From contig RPFO01002345.1 of the NCBI GenBank assembly GCA_009746045.1, positions 5,001 through 55,025 on the forward strand: a stretch of DNA of 50,025 bases, given 5' to 3'. This document shows, one piece after another, positions 21,583 to 32,125 of the stretch. Position numbers and translations under genes: made by a program. This stretch comes from Mesostigma viride. Lineage: Eukaryota > Streptophyta > Mesostigmatophyceae > Mesostigmatales > Mesostigmataceae. How positions within the stretch are numbered: position 1 is the stretch's first letter; each line of letters starts with the position of its first letter. The notes beneath the pieces were generated by a model. The model did no database searches and was not told the origin of the DNA. It worked only from the letters and a program-made list of their open reading frames with translations.

Positions 21583-22110
21583 TAATGCCCTTCCCTTTCC
21601 TCCCTCTCCCTTAGTAGCTTTCCTCCCCTTCCCTTTCTTAGCTTCCCTCCTTCCTTGCATTACCTAAGTTCCTTTAGCTTCCTTCCCCTCCCCTCCCATG
21701 TCCCATAGCTTAATGCCCTCCCCTTTCGTCCCTCTCCCTTATTAGTAGCTTTCCTCCCCTTCCCTTTCTTAGCTTCCCTCCTTCCTTGCATTACCTAAGT
21801 TCCTTTAGCTTCCTTCCCCTCCCCTCCCATGTCCCATAGCTTAATGCCCTCCCCTTTCGTCCCTCTCCCTTAGTAACTTTCCTCCCCTTCCCTTTCTTAG
21901 CTTCCCTCCTTCCTTGCATTACCGAAGTTCCTTTAGCTTCCTTCCCCTCCCCTCCTATCTTAGCTTCCCTTCCCTTTCGTCCCTCTCCCTTAGTAACTTT
22001 CCTCCCCTTCCCTTTCTTAGCTTCCCTCCTTCCTTGCGTTACCTAAGTTCCTTTAGCTTCCTTCCCCTCCCCTCCCATCGATCCCTGAGCTTCCCTCCCC
22101 TCCCCTTCAC
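21582..22110. repeat. Polypyrimidine tandem array, units of about 120-131 bp
   Basis: Units start at 21582, 21710, 21841 and 21960 with TTAATGCCCTYCC (the last with TTAGCTTCCC). Each carries CTTTCCTCCCCTTCCC, CTTCCCTCCTTCCTTGC and TTACCTAAGTTCCTTTAGC. One strand is almost pure C and T over more than 500 bp, so it could form triplex (H-DNA) structures. The open frames across it are artefacts. Confidence 0.9.
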
Positions 22111-22589
22111 ATGTCATGCACTAGTTATATAACCACGATTTAGCAAGGCCCTCAACACTTGCATGCTTGTTGTATATAGTAGGTGATAGTTGTGTATCTT
22201 AATTGATAGCATCTTAACTAATAAATTTATTCTAGATTGGGTTCTAAATCTTGATCGTGGGCAATGATGAAGATTATGGCATGTGCTTCTTGTCTATTTG
22301 GTGTTATCAACTGACCGTCCTTCATGACGTGCTTGTTCCCCTTTGATGTGTATCGCTGTGCGACCTTGTCTGTTACGGACCATATGACTTGTAGGTGTTT
22401 ACTTAGCCACGGGCGGCTTGAAGATTGATGTTCCTCAAGCGGCGGATGGAGAACTGAGTGCATTGAGTGTGACTTGCGATCGAAGAATGTGTTCCGCGAT
22501 CGAGTGCGAATGCTGTTTTAAATCGTGCTCAATAAGTGGCCATATGTGAATGGTCAACGTAATGGGTTTCTTAGTAGTATGTGTTTCTC

Positions 22590-23125
22590 CATTAAGGGGA
22601 CGGGACACCCCCGAATTTTTTGGCGCCAAAAAATTCGCGCCGGAACCGAAGGTCACAAATTTCACGTGCACGGTGCGCGCACCCCTTGCGGAAGTGGCCA
22701 TGGCGACTGCGTTCAGGCGAAACTACCACAATAGGGCAAGCGAAATGCAAAAATTTTACTCGAATCTAAAAGACGATGAGTTTATGATGTTAGTATGTGG
22801 CGGAAATCAGCTGGTTTACAATATCGCTGTTGTTTTTTTATGCCATCGGCATGGGGGGTAATCTGAATTTTTTGGTCGCGCGGAATGAAATAGAATTCAT
22901 GATAGCGGCAGTAAAATCGCGGTTTTGGGGGTTGTTCTGACCGTGAAGCAGGCATTAATACCGGTAGCATCGAATTCTAAACCCAGCTGGTGGTTTTTGC
23001 CAGATTTTCGGCCATTATCGGTAAGTAATTGTTCAGACCTGCGCAGTGCGTGTCTGACCTGTCCATGGAAGAACGGCTGTTGTTGCGCGCCTGGGCGAGG
23101 GATTTACGAGGGCAAGGTACAGATG
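22590..23125 (+). repeat. Dispersed repeat family F, copy 3
   Basis: Opposite orientation to copies 1 and 2. It starts CATTAAGGGGAC (22590-22601) and runs through the palindromic GGCGCCAAAAAATTCGCGCC, CGGAAGTGGCCATGGCGACT (22690-22709) and TATGCCATCGGCATGGGGGG to the segment readable as LSMEERLLLRAWARDLRGQG (about 23060-23120). The insertion target just outside (GGGTTTCTTAGTAGTATGTGTTTCTCC, 22563-22589) resembles 24905-24935, which carries no element F. Confidence 0.65.
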
Positions 23126-23129
23126 TGTC

Positions 23130-24000
23130 GCGAATGTTATCTGCTATCAGTGCTTTCTTCTATGAGCTCATCGTTCGAAGTTTTTTGCGTTCTTTTTGGG
23201 CAGTTTCCGCCAGCTAGCTCGCCGTCGCTTGCCGTTGTGTTGTCGAATACTGGCAGCTTTAGATTGTTTTCGTTGATGTCGTGATCAGGGCCGCTTAAGT
23301 CGCAGCCTATAACTCGTCGGGAAGGTATAAGGCATTTCATAAAACGTGTTGTGGCAAGGATGTTGTGCGTATGGACGCTTCTTGTTGTGTGAGAGTGACG
23401 CACCCTCTCTTCGCAGGCCGCAGCGGCATCACAGCACTCATGCGCTGAAGGGCCGCCAATTGTTTATTTGCATTTTATGTGCAGGGATGGAAGTGTTATA
23501 GTGATGATGATGTTGGAGATATTGCATTTGTGTGACTGCATGTAGATAGCAGGCACCATTGGTTGTTTGAGCTTTCCTTTGTTATGATGATGTGATAAGA
23601 CTACAATGTGCTGAGCCAACCATGGTTGACATGCATGACTGCATGCAAGCTATATATACCATGTTCCTACTTGGTTCCTTGCCCTCCATAGTCCCAGTTT
23701 GTCATCCATGCTGGGGAGGACAGTTTAGGAGGTGTTGTTGTGTTGATTAGCTTGGTAGGCATCAACCTTACACTCTAACCTGGGAGAAACATAGGAAATG
23801 CTGCTTAGGCATGTTAGGGCTACCATCGTCAAGGCTATGCACATATTTACAAGGCTGGCCATGCTCGAGGGACGATGAAGACGTATGAGGTGCGTGGCCA
23901 CCCCTTTGTACTTCATAACATATTCAGCATGGATTTGGTGCATGTTGGATGGCATATGAAGTGGCATTGTGGTGTTACTAACTTACTGAGTGGTTCTTAG
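23130..24000. other. No gene seen
   Basis: Repeat-poor compared with its surroundings. No frame over 100 codons. 23139-23205 keeps a weak match to copy 2 of family F, so part of this may be diverged element sequence. Confidence 0.4.
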
Positions 24001-24880
24001 CGCCTTGTCAGGTGGTCATATAGGAAACCCATCAACTTGAGTAGTTCTTGTCACAATGACCCCCCACATTGAGCATGCGTTGCCGTCAGCGTGCAAGAGT
24101 TAATTATGTGTGCTTTGGTCAGTTTGCAGATGTCTTTGATGAAGAAGGAGGTGCTAGTGTGGCTAAATGGTTACTCTAATTTCCTTGTAGCGTCTACATG
24201 GGTGGCCGTCTTGGAATGGTTGTAACTTGGGCAGTTCTTGTCAGAATGTCGTCAAACCTTGAACATAGGAGGTACCATATGTGCAGAGGATGGTAGTGTG
24301 TGGTTTGGCCAGTTTTCACGTGGCTTGGATGAATAAAGGGGTGTTAGTGTGGTTAAATACTGGCTAAAACCTCCCTTAGCTTCGTCATTGGTGACAACCT
24401 AAGAACGTTAATAACTGGAGCTGTGGTGGTCAGAATGACCTGAAATTTTGGGGCTGCATGTCCCCCCCTCTCTAGTATTTGGGAATATATGGTATGGCAA
24501 CATTTGAAGTGTTTATGATTTGATTTATTTTTTTTTCATTAAAAAAGGACCCTTTTTGCGGGAAAATTAATAACTGGTGCATCCATGCTTATGTATTGGT
24601 CCCAATTAGGCAGACTTTCTCAAAAGTGGGGGAACTATGCGGGAATATGTGATTTGGTCCCAATATGTTTGCCCATTGTCCTAGGAAAAATGTGACTAAA
24701 ATAGCGTCTTTTTCTATTTTTAGCGCGTAACCGGTGTATGGTGGGGGCTAGTACCACCCCCAAGTGGCTGGAAAATTTTTTTTTAATCATATTTATGGTC
24801 CCCAATCATCATTGGATTTTTAGCACATGCATAGGTATGGTTTCCAGAAAAGTGCCCTTTAGGGGTGTCCCCTCCTAATG
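24000..24880 (-). repeat. Long repeat family R, copy 2, with internal tandem of about 185 bp
   Basis: 24700-24770 is the reverse complement of the TAAAAATAG...GGGGGTACTACCCCC core of copy 1. Within 24025-24450 a motif (AACTTGRGNAGTTCTTGTCAGAATG, then gap, then 'ggtgttagtgtggttaaatac') recurs about every 185 bp: TTCTTGTCACAATGAC at 24045, TTCTTGTCAGAATGTC at 24234, GTGGTCAGAATGACC at 24427. So this copy has expanded internally. Confidence 0.55.
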
Positions 24881-25128
24881 ATTGATAAGGGTTAATTCAA
24901 CTAGTGTGTTTCTTAGTAGTATAATGTGTTTCTTCATTAATTTGAATGATTGATAATTGATTAATTAATTTGAATTATTGCCACATGATGCATAACTTAA
25001 GCTTCTAATGTTTGCACAATTATCAAAGAGACAATTATGTGGGTTTCCGTGAAGTCAAATGACAATGCAAATCACAATACACTAGGTTGGACAAATCACA
25101 AGGTTACGGCCCGTATACAAGGTTGTCC

Positions 25129-25503
25129 AGTATACTGGCCGTAAACTTTTACTACCGTATACTTTTTCTAGTATACTGGCCGTAAAATTTACTACCGTAT
25201 ACTTTTTCTAGTATATTGGCCGTAAAATTTACTACCGTATACTTTTTCTAGTATACTGGCCGTAAAATTTACTACCGTATACTTTTTCTAGTATACTGGC
25301 CGTAAAATTTACTACCGTATACTTTTTCTAGTATACTGGCCGTAAAATTTACTACCGTATACTTTTTCTAGTATACTGGCCGTAAAATTTACTACCGTAT
25401 ACTTTTTCTCGTATAATACTGGCCGTAAAATTTACTACCGTAAACTTTACTACCGTATACGAGAAAAAGTATACGGTAGTAAATTTTACGGCCAGTATAC
25501 GAG
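25129..25503. repeat. 40-bp tandem array ending in an inverted unit
   Basis: Head-to-tail units begin AGTATACTGGCCGTAAAA at 25129 (a 41-bp variant), 25170, 25210, 25250, 25290, 25330 and 25370, with an altered last unit at about 25410 (GTATAATACTGG). The stretch 25455-25503 is the reverse complement of a full unit (GTATACGAGAAAAAGTATAC...ACGGCCAGTATAC). The single-stranded array could therefore fold back on its last unit. Outer flanks also carry ACGGCCCGTATAC in both orientations (25106, 25535, 25560). Confidence 0.95.
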
Positions 25504-25590
25504 TGGCAAGTATACGCGTACGAACGTAAACTTAACGGCCCGTAAAAATTTCCGTATACGTGTACGGGCCGTAAATTTATAGTATAGTGT

Positions 25591-27294
25591 CAGTCCTCTG
25601 GAGAGGACTGAGTTGACCAACTTTGAGATCATGTAGCAGAAAGGGCAGGGGGGTACCCCATATGTTTGAGGTGCCTAATAGCAGCTAATATCTTGCTCTG
25701 TGTCTGGAATATGTGTAAAAAATCATACATGGACCGGATCATGTAGAATTTTACTCGGGTGTTGACCCTTACTCGCGATTTGGCACTTTTTGATGTATAG
25801 GTGTGAAAAAAAAATCAATTCCATATGCATGTAGAAAAATCATAAACATGTGAAAAATAAAGTTCTTGAAACGTGGCAAAAAACTGGGCTCAATTTGGCC
25901 ACTGCCACTGCCTGAAACACGCCAAAAACTGCCAGTCCTCTGGAGAGGACTGAGCCTTTGCTAGCAAAATGCTAGCATGTAAGTGCGGTCATACTACAAC
26001 CACCGTGGCCACCAACCATCCCAATCAACTCATTTCCCTTCAAGCATTTCCCTTCAAGCAACAGGACAACACACTTGCATCATCATATTGCAGTTATACT
26101 ATACCTTATCATGTGTGAGAGCCTATGCCTGCACGTAGGGAATGGGTTTGGATACCTACCAACAAAGGGTTATATAATAAGTGTCAACCACCAATATAAT
26201 GGGTAGATTAAGCATAGCTCATTTGTTTCTAACAAGAATAGATATGGCTAAAACTGTTTAGCATCGCCATGGTATGGCCAACATAGTTGCTGGCACCTGA
26301 TGGCAGTGGTTTATCACCAAGACTTTTCACTCACCCGCATAAGCTTGAAAGCACCCTTGATGCAACCCATGGCCACATAACCATGCAGTATAAACGAAGC
26401 ATAGGAATAACTAACAACTATGAAGGTGTTCAAACCTGTACAGCTCCTAAAAACCTGCACAACTACACTGGGGTAAGGCAAACGCCTGGTAACATCATCT
26501 GAAAATGGGGTTTTAGAGAGGGGCAGGCAACGGTCAAGAAAGAGCATCAAGACTTGAACCTGACAACTCCTTGCATGCTTAAACTCATGTACAAACATTA
26601 AGAAGCGATGAGGCGACGATATTCCAGCTTTACCAGGCACGGACGGCGTTACCTTGGCCCAGGCGGTGCCCGCAAAACTGGCACTTTGCGGTACACAAAC
26701 CATGACGTGACAGAGAGGTCGAAATCAGCAAATCTATGCAGCCACTCAAATTATTCTAATACTATGCACGATAAAAGGTAGAAAGAAACCTATAAACCCT
26801 CGAAATTGCGCCGGAACGCAAATAAATTATCACAGTCGTCAATTCCGTCGACCTGTCTGATCGCAGTTTTTTCTAGCAAGAACAGTGCCGACACCTGCTA
26901 AATCGCATCGTCGCGAGCCAAAAGTTGAGTTGTATCATCTATATGACATATAAAAACTATTTCCTGAGTTTGGCCAGCTAACTCTTCCGCAAACGTAAAC
27001 TGCATGCATGGGCGCAAGCCGCCATGGCTTGGTCGTGCATTTCCGGAACGCACGTTTCACGGGAAAAAGTACCCTTACCACCTGTACTTTGACCGTACAT
27101 TTGACCGCTCATACCAAATCCAAAAAAATCCCAAAAATATGTCCAAGAAAGATCTTTTCACGTAGTATTAATTTGAATAAATTTTGAGAGAATTTTTTTG
27201 ACAAACATTCTGACCGGGGCGAATTTTCTGCGAAACCCAAAAACTCGGTCCTCTGGAGAGGACTGAGTTCAACTCAGTCCTCTCCATAGGACTG
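25591..27294 (-). mobile_element. Palindrome-bounded element P, copy A
   Basis: Bounded at the left by CAGTCCTCT-GG-AGAGGACTG (25591-25610) and at the right by two adjacent palindromes (27246-27294, GGTCCTCTGGAGAGGACT and AGTCCTCTCCATAGGACT). A further identical palindrome lies inside at 25933-25952. Collinear in reverse complement with copy B (38998-40681) over the whole length, including the ORFs and an AT-rich stretch at 27100-27200. No ordinary terminal inverted repeat or target duplication is seen, and no transposase or reverse transcriptase is recognised. Confidence 0.8.
26314..26703 (-). CDS. Unknown 129-residue ORF of element P, copy A
   Basis: Starts ATG at 26703 (MVCVPQSASFAGTAWAK) and ends FKLMRVSEKSW. 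The matching frame in copy B ends FKLIRVSEESW and stays open over about 120 residues. Shared blocks include FAGTAWAK, ISSPHRF, FLDRCLPLSK, LPYPSV, GLNTFI and MGCI. Persistence of an open frame of equal length in two diverged copies suggests past selection. Upstream on the same strand, 27010-26850 reads as a decayed first exon (FAEELAGQTQEIVFICHIDD) with one in-frame TAG; copy B is open there. I recognise no domain. It could be a spliced element-encoded recombinase fragment or a captured host gene. Confidence 0.5.
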   Translation of the reverse strand: MVCVPQSASFAGTAWAKVTPSVPGKAGISSPHRFLMFVHEFKHARSCQVQVLMLFLDRCLPLSKTPFSDDVTRRLPYPSVVVQVFRSCTGLNTFIVVSYSYASFILHGYVAMGCIKGAFKLMRVSEKSW

Positions 27295-27302
27295 GATTAA
27301 AA

Positions 27303-27763
27303 TTACACCCCTCGCATTGGTAAGTATATTAAATAATTATGAGGCTGGGCGCCGGCCAGCTGCAAGCGATAAATAAAACAAAAGAATTTTAATTAACTAA
27401 TTCCCGAGTGTACTGACCTGTAGTTTTTGAAGCTACCAAACAAATAAAGAAAGTGTAAATAAATAATTTGACTGCCAAGAGCGCTTCTTTTGCGGTAAAA
27501 AACAAAGAAATATTAAATCTCTGGCTGAAAAATGTGCTTTTACTAGCCGTAAGAGCAGTGCATCCGGCTGAGTTATACAAAACAAACAAAGAATGATTAA
27601 ATTTCGCAGCCGGTTTAACGGTTGTTCGGTAACCAAACAAACAAACTAATAATTAATTAATTGGGCGGACACAGTAGCACTTTCAACCAATAAAACGCTA
27701 ATGTCTAATTCCGAAGGGCCTTTTGGCTGAACTGAATTAAAACTACCAATGCGAGGGGTGTAA
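27303..27763. mobile_element. Small inverted-repeat element (461 bp)
   Basis: TTACACCCCTCGCATTGGTA (27303-27322) is the exact reverse complement of TACCAATGCGAGGGGTGTAA (27744-27763). Flanks ATTAAAA and ATTAAAT may be a target duplication; a TA duplication with shorter repeats fits equally. The inside is AT-rich with short AACAAACAAA and TTAATTAATTAA runs and no gene. It sits between element P copy A and block G copy 2. Confidence 0.8.
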
Positions 27764-27767
27764 ATTA

Positions 27768-28555
27768 AATTATAACATGCCTCCGTTGGGAGATCATGTA
27801 GCACATATTCCTTGATGATGGTTGGGTGGGATGGAAGGAGCCGCGTACCGTAGTGGTCAAAATCACTTTGCGTCTAATTACTTTGCGACCCCAAAACTGG
27901 GTGGAATTTATAGTTTGCGACCAAAAATGCAGGCAAAGTTTTAGGTTTGCGAGCCCATCGGCTTGTTAGTGGTCAGTGGCTTGGCTTGGGTCTCACCAAC
28001 TTCATATCCCTTTGCCCCCTCTCCACTCATCATGTAACCCAAGTACCGGCCACCTGAGTGATTTGATTGATCAATTGGGTAGCACTGCTGTACCAATAAT
28101 AGCGGTTCAGTGTCTCGCTGCCGGGTACTAACGCGATACCATCATTAGTGAGGAGCCACGGAGCATTAATTAGCCCTTACTGTAGGATAATGGTGTCGGA
28201 TACCTGGCTTGACTGCCTGCTGGCCTGCGGCCTGACGCCCCGCGGCTCTTCTGCCATCGACGCCCCGCTCTTCTGCCAAGACACCGTGCATTCTGCACAA
28301 GCCTTTGGCTTTCGCAGTGACAGTAACAAAAGGCGCGAAAAATTGTGGCGCGAAAGGCCGTTCGCTGGGCTTGGGGCTGTGCGGCGCGGCGCAGGCGCGG
28401 CGCGGTAACATTTGAACTTTGCGACCCAAAATCAAGCCCATTAATAGCAGTTTGCGAGGTCAATTCGCAAACAATTAGACGCAAAGTGATTTTGACCACT
28501 ACGGTAATCGAACTAACCTAACTCTAATCTAGCTAGTCTAGAAAAATCCAAACTA
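27768..28555 (-). repeat. Repeat block G, copy 2, interrupted by the TA element
   Basis: 27768-27845 plus 28507-28555 match block G copy 1 in reverse complement; everything between is the inserted element. The left side continues from TTATAACATGCCTCCGTTGG, and the right side ends ...GCTAGTCTAGAAAAA. Confidence 0.9.
27848..28504. mobile_element. 657-bp TA-flanked inverted-repeat element
   Basis: The terminal repeats are identical for 32 bp at both ends: CCGTAGTGGTCAAAATC then ACTTTGCGTCTAATT (27848-27879 and the complement of 28473-28504). The flanking TA (27846-27847 and 28505-28506) is the duplicated target. Subterminal copies of TTTGCGACCC and TTTGCGA repeat inside both arms. A TA target with inverted repeats fits Tc1/mariner-type non-autonomous elements. 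The centre (28190-28410) is GC-rich and different in composition, perhaps captured sequence, without a convincing gene. Confidence 0.9.
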
Positions 28556-29100
28556 CCCTACTCATCAAAACGCCTCCTCCGCTTGGGGGGAGGTGATTTG
28601 CCCACAGGTGAGGGTCGGGCGTGTGAGCCTTGACAATCCTCTTCCACCGCGTCTTGTTCTGCATGGCAGTCCAAAGAAGGGAGAGAGAGTGGATGCGGTA
28701 TTTAAACTGGGGTGGGATGACTAGTAGGTCATCCAGCAACATCTGTACGTAGTTCGTGACATGTTTCCCTACCTTTTTGGGAATGTCCTTGGGGCCAGGC
28801 CAGGTCAGAATGTGCCGTCCTGGCTGGCCAAGCCGCTGGGGGCCGGCCAGACCAAGGGCGGTGTCGACCTGGCTGGTGCGAGCAAGGTGTCCTACAAATG
28901 CTATCCTACGCTGTCTAATCTCGTCCGAAATACGGGGCATGCCCTGATACAAAGACTCTGATGACGGGCGCTTGGAAAACCCTACGTTGAGGACCTGTCG
29001 GAGCATCCTGTAAACTGTGCCGTCTAGCCTAGATGCCAGTGTGGGTGTGATTGTCCACGCCTCGGCGCCATACGTGACAGGATACAAACGATGTAACCAT
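28533..29100 (-). pseudogene. LINE ORF2 C-terminal fragment (CR1/L2-like)
   Basis: Open frame from about 29100 to the stop at 28533 reads YGAEAWTITPTLASRLDGTV, then YRMLRQVLNVGFSKR, then RRIAFVGHLARTSQ and finally LLWTAMQNKTRWKRIVKAH. The order 'YG.E.W.......LD....RMLR..L', 'I..RR..F.GH..R', 'W...V' is the conserved end of ORF2 in CR1/L2-type LINEs, after the reverse transcriptase. It lacks the catalytic domain, so it is a 5'-truncated copy. Its 3' end abuts block G. It is unrelated to the LINE families at 14 kb and 34-41 kb. Confidence 0.8.
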
Positions 29101-29580
29101 GGCAGATTTAGCGTCTGGTGTCTAGATTAAGGTTCCATGTGCACAACGCATACTGCATTGCCATACTTGTAACGACATTGCAGGATAAGGTTTCTAGGCA
29201 TCTCTAGAAGGTTGACGCTGTAAATGTATAAATTAAAGCAATAATAAACAGCGGCTCCTTGATAAACCGAGCGGCCAAGGAGCCGCAGCCAGTGCAACCA
29301 AACCATTCCAAAGTCATTCTCAACTGACAGTCCTGACCGCATTCAATTGCGGGCACGGTGCGCATACCAAACATCTCACACCTGTGAAACCTCTTAATTA
29401 GCCATCATCAATTTGGCCTCTCGCCGGTCGACTTGCTCTTCATACAGTATGCCGTACAGTGAACCGACTCTTGGCCCCTTGGCTCTTCTTCCTGTGGTGG
29501 GTCGACTCCCTCTTCGATTTGTCATTCAGTTCATTGAGCGGATACAAGTTGCCCTTTTTCAGAGATTGCCTTGGGCGAGC
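29100..29580. other. No gene seen
   Basis: Mixed sequence without shared repeats; frames are short. Confidence 0.4.
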
Positions 29581-29935
29581 TAGGTGGGGGCCAGGCGTAC
29601 CCCGCCCCGCCGCCCGAGTGGGTGGGGGGCGTGGGGTCCGGGGGATCCGGCAGCGCCGGCAATCAGCATGGCCGGCCCTCGGTGATGAGGGAGGGGGGGG
29701 GATCCCGCGCAGATGGCGTATCAGTGAGGGGGGGTGGAGGGGCGGCGACCTCCGGGTGCATGGGTGGGGGGCGCGGGGGGCGGGGGATCCCACAGATGGC
29801 GTTTCGCTGAGCCGAGGGGGGGAGTTGGGGGAGGGGCGACCTCAGGGCGGGGTGGGTGGGGCGCGCGGGGCGCGGGGGGCGGCAGATCCGGCAGATGACA
29901 TCTCACTGAGGCGGCGAGGCCTTCGCATGGCAAAG
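29580..29935 (+). repeat. G-rich tandem region, possible G-quadruplex former
   Basis: Runs of four to nine G recur throughout. A variable unit containing GGGGATCC, then GCAGATGGCGT or RCAGATGACAT, then TC(A)(C/G)TGAG repeats at about 29697-29728, 29783-29815 and 29880-29912. The long frames on either strand reflect composition (Gly/Arg or Pro/Ala) and are not taken as genes. The region ends with GCATGGCAAAGCATCCCCCCC, similar to 38185-38205. Confidence 0.7.
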
Positions 29936-30880
29936 CATCCCCCCCCCCTTAGCTTCGGCGTGACTTCGGCGGGTCGTAGTAATCGGCGCTCATCATGACG
30001 TCAGTCATCTTATCATCGTCAAGCACGTGAACGCCGATGGCATACGAGGGGAACCGACCACGCTACCTATCGACCGACGATCACATCCCCTTCGCTTCCG
30101 CCTGGGCCATTAATCGGCTCGTCGTGGCCGCGCGGCCGGGGACGATCTTGATTGATCCAACAACCGACGCTGATGCCATTACGGCGACATGACTGATGAC
30201 GATGCACGGCCGGGCGTCCAATCGCGATCATCACTGAGCCGGGTCGTCGTCGCATACTCTGATCGTCGCATACTACGGCTGTTTGACCACGGGCAACCGA
30301 ACTCGGCGTAGCCGTCAGCCGAGTCGATCTGGGCGGCCGCGACGGCCTGTTGCTGCTGGTGCATGGACCCGTCTCAGATCGAGCCCGACGACAACGTACG
30401 CACGCAGAACATTGTGTTTCAAGAGCTGCTGCTTCCACCGACGCACCTTGCCATGACATGACGCACGCACGTCGACGACTATGAGCTGGCGGACGGGCCG
30501 TCGTCGTTGACGGCCGCTGCGGATGAGCCTGCATCGCGCATCCCCTTACGGGTACGTCGGTCAACGCAGGGGTGCAGGGAGCCCGCGGCTAGTAGATCAA
30601 CAGCTCTCGGGTGCATGGCGGACGGAGCGCCACCCGATCGACGCCTAAGGGACCAACGCGGACGGCATTGGCGCGACACCAGGTCATCGAAGAGCGGCGC
30701 GACCTCGGCGTACTTTCGCTCCCCGACGATACCAGGCAGTCATTGAGCCTTCCGCTTGCGCGAATCGGCTGGTCGCGGCCGAGCGGCCGGCCGGGGACGA
30801 TCTTGATCACTGATCCAACCCCGTCGGTGCCGTCGGTGACGATGCACGGTTAGGCGTCCAATCACGATCATGAACACCGA
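29936..30880. repeat. GC-rich region with a direct repeat of about 110 bp
   Basis: 30118-30240 (CGGCTCGTCGTGGCCGCGCG ... GACGATGCACGGCCGGGCGTCCAATCGCGATCAT) is repeated in diverged form at 30768-30872 (ends GATGCACGGTTAGGCGTCCAATCACGATCAT). Sequence between is rich in CGACG and ends without a protein I recognise. Frames on both strands are composition effects. Confidence 0.55.
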
Positions 30881-31640
30881 GCTGGATTGTCATCGCAGAC
30901 AGCTATTTCCGTGCTGCGCATCGCCAGATTCCTGGCACCTTTCAGTGGTTTTTATGTACGTTGCATGGCTGGGATGTGTCAAAGCGTGACCGTGGCATAT
31001 CGTCAAGTTGTCAGGGATTTGCTGAGTGGTTTCTTGGAAGGAGATTGCTAACAGCACTCAGTTTTGTGTGAATATTGACGCGGCCTTTCTTAGCAGAGGC
31101 TTCATTGTGGTTAGAGGCTCACAAGCTTGAGTTTGTTTCTTGGCAAACAATTGCGCTGGAAAGAAAGGTGGCAGTGGTTTTTCTGAGGGGCATACTGCAT
31201 GGGTGGAACTGCACGTAGGTAGGGGTTATCTTTGTCTTGTTGGCCTTTCTCCCACTAAAATGGGAGAGCCCTAATTCATATGCTAGCAAGGCAAGGTAAC
31301 CATGGTAAGAAGCCTTGGCAAGCAGCATGTATGATAATTCTGCTTTCTCTGTGGACTGTCTGTTGTTACCCTTGTTGGGCAATTAGTGGATATGGCTTTC
31401 TAGGGTGTGTTTGAGCTTGGTTTTGGGATGATGCCCACACCATAAACCTGGAATATGCTTTAGAAGTGTTGGCTAGGCATGTAGAGCTACCTGCCTCATT
31501 GTTGTGCACACACGCAACAGGTTGCCCGTGTCGAGGTAAGGCAAGGGCACATGACGTGCCCAGCCACGTCCTTGTACATTGTGGTCGAATTGGGCATGGT
31601 CAGGAGCCTTTTGGATGGCATAGGAAGTGTTAGTGTGCCT
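30880..31640. other. No gene seen
   Basis: Plain AT/GC-balanced sequence. From about 31400 it resembles the 23750-23960 stretch (both mention 'caaggc...gtggccacgtcctttgtac'-type words: 31555-31580 and 23895-23915), so it is likely the outer part of family R. Confidence 0.35.
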
Positions 31641-32125
31641 TAATACTCACTAATGCCTTCCTTAGCGTCTGCACAGGTGGCCAACTGCCAAAATTAATAA
31701 CTGCTACAGCTGAGCTCAGAATGCCACCAAACTTTGACAGTGCCTTCTATGGTCATGACAGAATTTGACTTGTGCTTTTCCGGCCTAATTGATGTGTTAT
31801 GAGTGTGTATGGGGACGCCCCGCCTAAAAAAGCGTATTTTTGGCCCAAAAATTAATAACTCAAAGGGATGTGCTGATTTTGTTGATCCAATTAGGTAGAA
31901 ACAATGTCCCATGACATTTTTATACGGGTTGTGCTTTTTTCATGCAACTGGTTCTCCCACTGTTCTGGGCAAGATGTGCCCCGGACAGCGTTTTTTTCTA
32001 TTTTTAGCTCATAGCCGGTGTATGGCTGGGGGTAGTACCCCCAACAAGTGGTGGTATGCATGCCCAAACATCATGTTTATGGTCCCCAAACATCATTCAG
32101 TGGTTGACAGTTGCATTTCTGTAGT
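31640..32125 (-). repeat. Long repeat family R, copy 3
   Basis: Reverse complement of 19740-20180. Shared: CTATTTTTAGCTCATAGCCGG (31997-32017), GGGGGTA-GTA-CCCCC hairpin (32028-32043), AACAAGTGGTGG, and TCATGTTTATGGTCCCCAAAC (32068-32088). Frames are closed. Confidence 0.7.

Noticed and set aside
21914-22132. Ser/Leu/Pro-rich ORF
   Set aside because: It arises from the polypyrimidine array and has no independent support.
23000-23045. A genuine 16-nt intron in family F
   Set aside because: Phase-0 removal gives a stop in copy 3 and the upstream reading frame is uncertain; recorded only as a weak observation.
25129-25503. Regular 40-bp array as a CRISPR array
   Set aside because: Units are contiguous without unique spacers, the last is inverted, and the genome is eukaryotic with introns and LINEs; it is a tandem repeat.
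29440-29998. Gly/Arg-rich or Pro-rich ORFs up to 179 codons on both strands
   Set aside because: G-run composition removes stops; no splice or homology evidence.
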